Positions 5,580 to 9,832 of a DNA stretch of 9,832 bases are shown in pieces. The notes beneath the pieces were generated by a model, which did no database searches, was not told the DNA's origin, and saw only the letters and a list, made by a program, of their open reading frames with translations. This stretch comes from Oscillospiraceae bacterium (GTDB lineage: Bacteria; Bacillota; Clostridia; Oscillospirales; Ruminococcaceae). The stretch covers positions 1 through 9,832 of the forward strand of contig CAAGBS010000055.1 in NCBI GenBank assembly GCA_900768125.1. The letters run 5' to 3'. Every line of letters begins with the position of its first letter. The first letter of the stretch is position 1. Position numbers and translations under genes: made by a program.

Positions 5580-6152
5580 ATGGCACCGATAAAAGTAACC
5601 GAATTAGAGCTTCCCGGCGTAAAGCTGATAGAACCCAAGTATTTTGAGGATCAGCGGGGATATTTCTGCGAGACCTATTCTGCGCAGGCACTGGCGGAAT
5701 ACGGCATAAAGACCGTATTCGTACAGGATAACCAGAGCCTTTCCGTTGTGAAGGGCACGATAAGGGGCATACATTTCCAGAACGCGCCCAGGTGCCAGAC
5801 GAAGCTGGTTCGCTGCACCCACGGGAAGATAATGGACTATGTAGTGGATCTGCGGCATGATTCCCCGACTTTCAAGAAGTGGATATGCGTGGAGCTTTCC
5901 GAGGAGAATCACCGTCAGCTTTACATACCAAAGGGATTCGGTCATGCTTTCATCACGCTGGTGGACAACTGCATACTTCAGTATAAGGTGGACGATTTCT
6001 ACGCGCCTGAGTGCGACCGCTCCATCGCCTACAACGACCCTGAGCTTGGAATAGACTGGGGAAGCGGCGACCTTGTGTTCTCTGAAAAGGATCTGAAAGC
6101 GCCAAAGCTCGCCGACAGCGACATCAATCTTTCCATGGCGCTCAGCGAATGA
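5580..6152 (+). CDS. rmlC: dTDP-4-dehydrorhamnose 3,5-epimerase
   Basis: Cytoplasmic enzyme that epimerises C3 and C5 of dTDP-4-keto-6-deoxyglucose, the third step of dTDP-L-rhamnose synthesis, supplying rhamnose for cell-wall or capsule glycans. The 190-residue cupin has the normal RmlC length and order: LIEPKYFEDQRGYF (16-29), QDNQSLS (49-55), KGTIRGIHFQ with catalytic His65, TKLVR (74-78), GKIMDYVVDLR (82-92), SPTFKKW (95-101), IPKGFGHAF (116-124), and QYKVDDFYAP with Tyr135, the usual catalytic-acid position. It is preceded by its own promoter and followed by a terminator hairpin, so it looks monocistronic. RmlA, RmlB and RmlD are absent from the window. Transcription diverges from the aminotransferase. 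Confidence 0.95.
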   Translation: MAPIKVTELELPGVKLIEPKYFEDQRGYFCETYSAQALAEYGIKTVFVQDNQSLSVVKGTIRGIHFQNAPRCQTKLVRCTHGKIMDYVVDLRHDSPTFKKWICVELSEENHRQLYIPKGFGHAFITLVDNCILQYKVDDFYAPECDRSIAYNDPELGIDWGSGDLVFSEKDLKAPKLADSDINLSMALSE

Positions 6153-6163
6153 TATACTAGATG

Positions 6164-6190
6164 TTTCCGGGGCAGCTTCTGCTCCGGAAA
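6164..6190 (+). terminator. Terminator hairpin after rmlC
   Basis: TTTCCGG (6164-6170) with CCGGAAA (6184-6190), extended by GGCAG (6171-6175) against CTGCT (6179-6183, one G-U pair), gives a 12-bp stem with a 3-nt CTT loop. It starts 11 bases after the rmlC stop and is followed by a moderately T-rich ATTTCTTCT. Confidence 0.75.
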
Positions 6191-6206
6191 ATTTCTTCTC
6201 AAAATA

Positions 6207-6220
6207 ATGCAGCCCTGCAT
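6207..6220. promoter_or_regulatory. Inverted repeat ATGCAG-CC-CTGCAT upstream of the large secreted gene
   Basis: A perfect 6-bp inverted repeat with a 2-bp centre, located next to the expected -35 position of the promoter at 6241-6249. That is a classic place for an activator site. ATGCAG also occurs twice just upstream of the GH5 -35 box. Confidence 0.35.
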
Positions 6221-6240
6221 ACCAAATCGTGCCAAATGTG

Positions 6241-6249
6241 TGTTATAAT
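6241..6249 (+). promoter_or_regulatory. Extended -10 promoter of the large secreted gene
   Basis: TGTTATAAT carries the TGn extension directly before a perfect TATAAT (6244-6249). The -35 position 17 bp upstream (6221-6226, ACCAAA) is poor, so the promoter probably depends on the extended -10 and perhaps on an activator. AGGAGG (6280-6285) lies 8 nt before the ATG. Confidence 0.7.
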
Positions 6250-6293
6250 ACAGTTAGCGTAACAACACGCATGATCATCAGGAGGTGTATTAT

Positions 6294-9200
6294 ATGAGAA
6301 TAAGAAGGATAATGTCCGGAGCGATGGCAGGAGTGATGGCAGTTTCGTCGTCGTTCGTCATGCAGCTTCCGGCATCGGCGGAGTCGATAAACGCCACCGT
6401 CATCAGCGCGCGCAGCACGCCAAGCTGGGATTCGTTCCCGGTGAATCTTGCGGAGCACGGCAAAATGGACGGCAATACCACCGTGAAGATAACCTGTCGG
6501 GTAGAGCAGACCGACATTCTCACCGAAGACGGCAACGTGCCTGACTGGGCGTTCGGCGTAGTGATCAACAACGACTGGTCGCACGATACCATGCCCCACT
6601 GCAGCTACGAAAGCGACAAGACGGAGTTTTCAATGGTGCTCACTGCCGAGCAGCTCAGCAACAACACTGAGTTCATCATACAGAGCCAGCTTCCCTGCGC
6701 TTCCGAGATAACGGTCGAGGCGTTTGACCTGCAGCAGGATTCACGCGGCATCATTGAGCTGAAAGCTATCGATCGCAATGTAGTGATGTGGGTCTACAAC
6801 GGCGACTGGATCGACGGCAGCATATGCGGCGGCGGGTATGACTTCACCGACGGCGACATCGACGGTGTGGAGTTCGGAAAGACCACAGCCGGAGAGCTTC
6901 GCACCAGCGTGAAGAAGATCACCACAAAGGCGAATCCTTATTTCAGCGACACCGCGAATGCAGGCGCTGACAGCTACGTCTACAACATTGAGATATCCAT
7001 GAAGGACGCCGACGGCAATGAGACCAGCGCGAGCGGCGGGGAGATCGACTTCACAAGCGATGGAAACACTTACATAGATACCCTGCTCGACAGTTCGATG
7101 GACGACTATATCATAACCGGTATAAGGCTGTACGTTTCCGCAAAGACCGAGTGGGACGGCGACCTGGGCAAGAGCCGCTGCTCGAACGAGAAGATACGGA
7201 ATATGCCGGTTGGCAGCAACGTTCTTCTGGAGATAAGCAAGAGCGACGGCGAGGATATTTCCCTCGGCGGCATAGCTGCAAAGAACGTCAGCATGAACGT
7301 GTTTACCCGCGATGACGGCGTTAAGTATGCGGACGGATATGTCGATGTGGAAGCGGGGGCGCTTTCCGGTATAACGCTTGCTGATCTTGTCGGGAAATAC
7401 CACAGCCTGACCATCAGCGCGCCCGGCTATTTTGCGAACAGCGCAGGGATAGATCCCGCCGACCTTGTATACAGCATCAATATGCAGTTCTCCAACGCGG
7501 ACGGCACCGAGAGCAGATGGCTCGACCGTTCCTATACCGCCCTCACTGAAGACTGCGTACTTTATCCCGCGATGTACGCCGAGGATCTGCTCCCCGGTGC
7601 GGAGGACTTCACGCTGAAGTCTGTCGCGGTGAGAGTGACACCGAAGATGGAGACCGTTGACGGCACGGACAGACCCGTCAGCGAAGCTCTGCGCAATTAC
7701 ACCGAGGACAGCTTCCTGCTGGAGTTCAAGGAGGATTCCCGCAGCGCATATGACGTTGAAGTCACTGACAGAACAGTCACGTTGTTCACATGGGCTGACG
7801 ACAGCTGGCTGAAAGGCTCCAGCTCCACCGGCAGCACTTCTGACCTGACAGTTCCGGGTATCGAGTCCGGCAAGACCACGTTTGCTGAGTTAAAGGAGAA
7901 CGTGAAGTCGCTGAGCGCTTCGCTGCCTTACTATTCCGATTCCATCGGGGCAGGGCAGGACGCATTCTGCTATAAGTTCGGGTTCCGTTTCAGTGATGAC
8001 AGCGAATTTCTCTGCAACACTACCGCAGACATCGGGAACAAGCTCACGATGTACCTTGACAACGAGAGCGAAAGCGATATCAGCACCAGCGCCATCACAA
8101 GCGTTTTCATCAACGTTGAGCCTAAGATGGAGTCCACTGACGATGGCAGGATGCAGGCGATCAGCGAGAAGATACGCAGCCTTACCCCCGGTTCGAACAT
8201 AACCGTCGAATTTAAGGAAGACGAGCGCACGGCGGCTGTGGCTGAGGTCCCCACATACCCCATTGCGATGTACGTACTTGAAGACGTCAATTTCAAGTGC
8301 AGCGCCGTATTTGCCGACAGCAAGAACATCACAGTCCCCGGCATTGAATACGGCAAGACCACTTTCACGGACCTGAAGAATAACTTCAAGAGCATTTCCT
8401 GCCTGATGCCCTACTATTCCGATTCTCTCGGCGTAGGCTCAAAGGATCTTTCCTACAGGCTGGTCATCGAGTTTGAGGACGGTTCCGCATACTTCAGCAA
8501 TATCGGTGCGGAGCCGGGAACGACTCTCGTTCAGAAAATTGACAGTATAGACACTGAATCTGTAAGCGCTTCTCCCATCACCGGAATGAGACTGAATATT
8601 TATCCGAATATCGAGGAAATTTCTGATGGAAAATATCAGGCGACCAGCGAGAAAATACGCAATGCAGCCGTCGGCTCCACATTTACCTACGAGCCGGTAA
8701 AGGACGAGCGTGCGACAAAGCAGATCTCCGTTACCTACCCGCAGAAGCTGTCCATGTTCACTTTCAGCGATGATAACTGGTATGATGGCATCAACGCTTC
8801 CGGTCAGGTGGACGCAGAACTTAATGAGATAAAGGGTCTGACCGCAGACGAACTTCTCAAAAACTACCGCTCGCTGACCATAAGCGCGCCGGGATATTTC
8901 AGCGACAGCATGAAGCTTGGCGCGGACGCATTCTCGTATCAGATAAGCGTAGGCTTCAGGAATGGCTCAGGCGATGAGAACTGGCTGTTCTCCGACCAGT
9001 CCGCGCTGAACGAGGAAGCGCACTTCGACACCTGGACGCCGGACTACAGAAATCTTGACGGCTATACGGTGAATGGCGTCATCGTGAAGTTCACACCGGC
9101 AAACGTGTTCACCAGCGATCGAAAGTGGCAGGCGAAGTCCGAGGCTATCCGCAGGCTGGAGCCGAATACAGAAATAGTCATCGAGCTGACCGAGGAGAAG

Positions 9201-9832
9201 AATATCAAGCCTGAGTTCACCGCAAAGGCGGGCGACGGTCAGGTAACGCTGACATGGAACAGGGTAGACGGCGCGGAGCGTTACGCAGTATACAGCTATC
9301 TGGGTGGAAAGTACACTCAGCACGCAGTCACCGCCGCTGACGCCTACACCGTCACCGGACTTACCAACGGCACGAAGTATGGCTTCCTTGTAAGGGCGTA
9401 CGCCAACGGGAAGTGGAGCGCGTTCACGGCTGACGACCTGATCTATGCGACTCCCGTTGCAGAGGTAAAGCCGGCAGTCAGGGCGACAGCGGGCGATACG
9501 AAAGTGGCGCTCAGCTGGAATGCAGTCCCCGGAGCGACAAGGTATGCGGCTTACTATTACCTTAACGGAAAATACACCGCAATAGGCACGACAACTGCAA
9601 CATCTGTCGTGGCGACCGGACTTACCAACGGCACGAAGTACGGCTTCCTTGTAAGGGCGTATGTAAACGGCGCGTGGACATCGTTTACGACTGCGGACTT
9701 AGTTTACGCAGTGCCGGTGGCTGCCGTAAAGCCTGTAGTCAGGGCGACAGCGGGCGATACGAAAGTGGCGCTTAGCTGGAATGCAGTCCCCGGAGCGACA
9801 AGGTATGCGGCTTACTATTACCTTAACGGAAA
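6294..9832 (+). CDS. Large secreted multi-domain protein with five novel ~162-residue repeats and Fn3-like modules, 3' end cut
   Basis: At least 1179 residues, open at the right edge; I do not recognise the whole protein. Residues 1-29 are a signal peptide (R2, R4, R5, hydrophobic core, ASA cleavage motif). Residues 30-160 are an unassigned beta-rich domain (Trp46, Cys68, Cys103, Cys135) that could be a binding module. Residues 162-971 are five tandem diverged repeats of about 162 residues, each with a GKTTF.DLK-like motif, then PYYSDS, then SEKIR followed by an acidic EFKEDER-type end. Fn3-like modules start near 972, 1058 and 1145, the last one cut. No catalytic motif is visible. It is probably a cell-surface or extracellular binding, spacer or scaffold protein; the partner module type is shared with the GH5 glucanase. 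A dockerin, anchor or enzyme domain may lie beyond the window. The start is fixed by AGGAGG 8 nt upstream. Confidence 0.85.
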   Translation, partial: MRIRRIMSGAMAGVMAVSSSFVMQLPASAESINATVISARSTPSWDSFPVNLAEHGKMDGNTTVKITCRVEQTDILTEDGNVPDWAFGVVINNDWSHDTMPHCSYESDKTEFSMVLTAEQLSNNTEFIIQSQLPCASEITVEAFDLQQDSRGIIELKAIDRNVVMWVYNGDWIDGSICGGGYDFTDGDIDGVEFGKTTAGELRTSVKKITTKANPYFSDTANAGADSYVYNIEISMKDADGNETSASGGEIDFTSDGNTYIDTLLDSSMDDYIITGIRLYVSAKTEWDGDLGKSRCSNEKIRNMPVGSNVLLEISKSDGEDISLGGIAAKNVSMNVFTRDDGVKYADGYVDVEAGALSGITLADLVGKYHSLTISAPGYFANSAGIDPADLVYSINMQFSNADGTESRWLDRSYTALTEDCVLYPAMYAEDLLPGAEDFTLKSVAVRVTPKMETVDGTDRPVSEALRNYTEDSFLLEFKEDSRSAYDVEVTDRTVTLFTWADDSWLKGSSSTGSTSDLTVPGIESGKTTFAELKENVKSLSASLPYYSDSIGAGQDAFCYKFGFRFSDDSEFLCNTTADIGNKLTMYLDNESESDISTSAITSVFINVEPKMESTDDGRMQAISEKIRSLTPGSNITVEFKEDERTAAVAEVPTYPIAMYVLEDVNFKCSAVFADSKNITVPGIEYGKTTFTDLKNNFKSISCLMPYYSDSLGVGSKDLSYRLVIEFEDGSAYFSNIGAEPGTTLVQKIDSIDTESVSASPITGMRLNIYPNIEEISDGKYQATSEKIRNAAVGSTFTYEPVKDERATKQISVTYPQKLSMFTFSDDNWYDGINASGQVDAELNEIKGLTADELLKNYRSLTISAPGYFSDSMKLGADAFSYQISVGFRNGSGDENWLFSDQSALNEEAHFDTWTPDYRNLDGYTVNGVIVKFTPANVFTSDRKWQAKSEAIRRLEPNTEIVIELTEEKNIKPEFTAKAGDGQVTLTWNRVDGAERYAVYSYLGGKYTQHAVTAADAYTVTGLTNGTKYGFLVRAYANGKWSAFTADDLIYATPVAEVKPAVRATAGDTKVALSWNAVPGATRYAAYYYLNGKYTAIGTTTATSVVATGLTNGTKYGFLVRAYVNGAWTSFTTADLVYAVPVAAVKPVVRATAGDTKVALSWNAVPGATRYAAYYYLNG
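6777..9206 (+). repeat. Five tandem diverged ~162-residue protein repeats
   Basis: Unit boundaries by eye: residues 162-330, 331-493, 494-655, 656-817 and 818-971. Each unit opens with a short strand and, in most copies, a D-D-x-W-like motif (NGDW, RDDG, ADDSW, SDDNW). A GKTTF.DLK helix-like segment follows (FGKTTAGEL, GITLADL, SGKTTFAELK, YGKTTFTDLK, GLTADELL). Next is Y(Y/F)SDS (PYFSDT, GYFANS, PYYSDS, PYYSDS, GYFSDS), then a strand ending in acidic/Gly residues. The unit closes with a strand, a SEKIRxL-like segment (NEKIRNM, SEALRNY, SEKIRSL, SEKIRNA, SEAIRRL) and an acidic end. Units 3 and 4 are most alike. The DNA has diverged, so these are old duplications. Confidence 0.88.
9207..9832 (+). 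repeat. Tandem Fn3-like modules with 261-bp period
   Basis: Module 1 is residues 972-1057, module 2 residues 1058-1144, and module 3 begins at 1145 and is cut by the edge. Period is 261 bp (87 residues). Bases 9477-9571 and 9738-9832 differ at only one position (C9512 versus T9773), and the block starting ACCGGACTTACC recurs at 9354 and 9615. Motifs are VTLTWN or VALSWN, LTNGTKYGFLVRAY and a conserved linker VAAVKPVVRA. Such near-identity suggests recent duplication or gene conversion. Confidence 0.87.

Noticed and set aside
6741..7403. A 220-codon open frame on the minus strand
   Set aside because: It is antisense to the repeat region of the large secreted protein, with no initiation signals and no family resemblance.

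Overview
This window looks like a piece of a fibre-degrading Clostridia genome, most plausibly Ruminococcus or a close relative. That rests on three things: a secreted modular GH5 glucanase, a second very large secreted modular protein carrying the same Fn3-like modules, and Gram-positive-style signals (AGGAGG-type ribosome binding sites, exact-consensus sigma-A promoters, intrinsic terminators). Base composition looks fairly GC-rich by eye for that genus. The genus call is an inference from protein style, not from a marker gene. There are no RNA genes, CRISPR arrays or transposases, and no gap between genes exceeds about 225 bases.

Layout. 1-1973 (minus): 5' part of a secreted GH5 endoglucanase (signal peptide, catalytic domain, probable carbohydrate-binding region, short Cys-containing linker, two Fn3-like modules) that runs off the left edge. 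1974-2196: divergent control region with an exact TTGACA-17-TATAAT promoter for the glucanase, repeated TCCGGACGG and ATGCAG motifs, and two hairpins in the leader of the plus-strand gene. 2197-3159 (plus): a stand-alone protein built like a phage tail-fibre tip, with no phage genes beside it. 3160-3198: hairpin between convergent genes. 3199-4032 (minus): DUF4422 glycosyltransferase. 4033-4188: an intrinsic terminator immediately upstream of the glycosyltransferase ribosome binding site, plus a larger inverted repeat. 4189-5325 (minus): DegT/DnrJ/EryC1-family PLP sugar aminotransferase. 5326-5579: divergent control region with two exact-consensus promoters. 5580-6152 (plus): RmlC, dTDP-4-dehydrorhamnose 3,5-epimerase, followed by a terminator hairpin. 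6294-9832 (plus): a secreted protein of at least 1179 residues, open at the right edge.

How they fit together. The three middle enzymes (aminotransferase, glycosyltransferase, RmlC) act on activated sugars and surface glycans. The two flanking genes make exported multi-domain proteins that probably act on or bind plant polysaccharide at the cell surface. The most novel object is the large secreted protein. Its centre is five tandem, diverged copies of a module of about 162 residues that I do not recognise, followed by near-identical Fn3-like modules related to those of the glucanase. The glucanase and this protein read outward in opposite directions, so the window begins and ends inside related Fn3 arrays.
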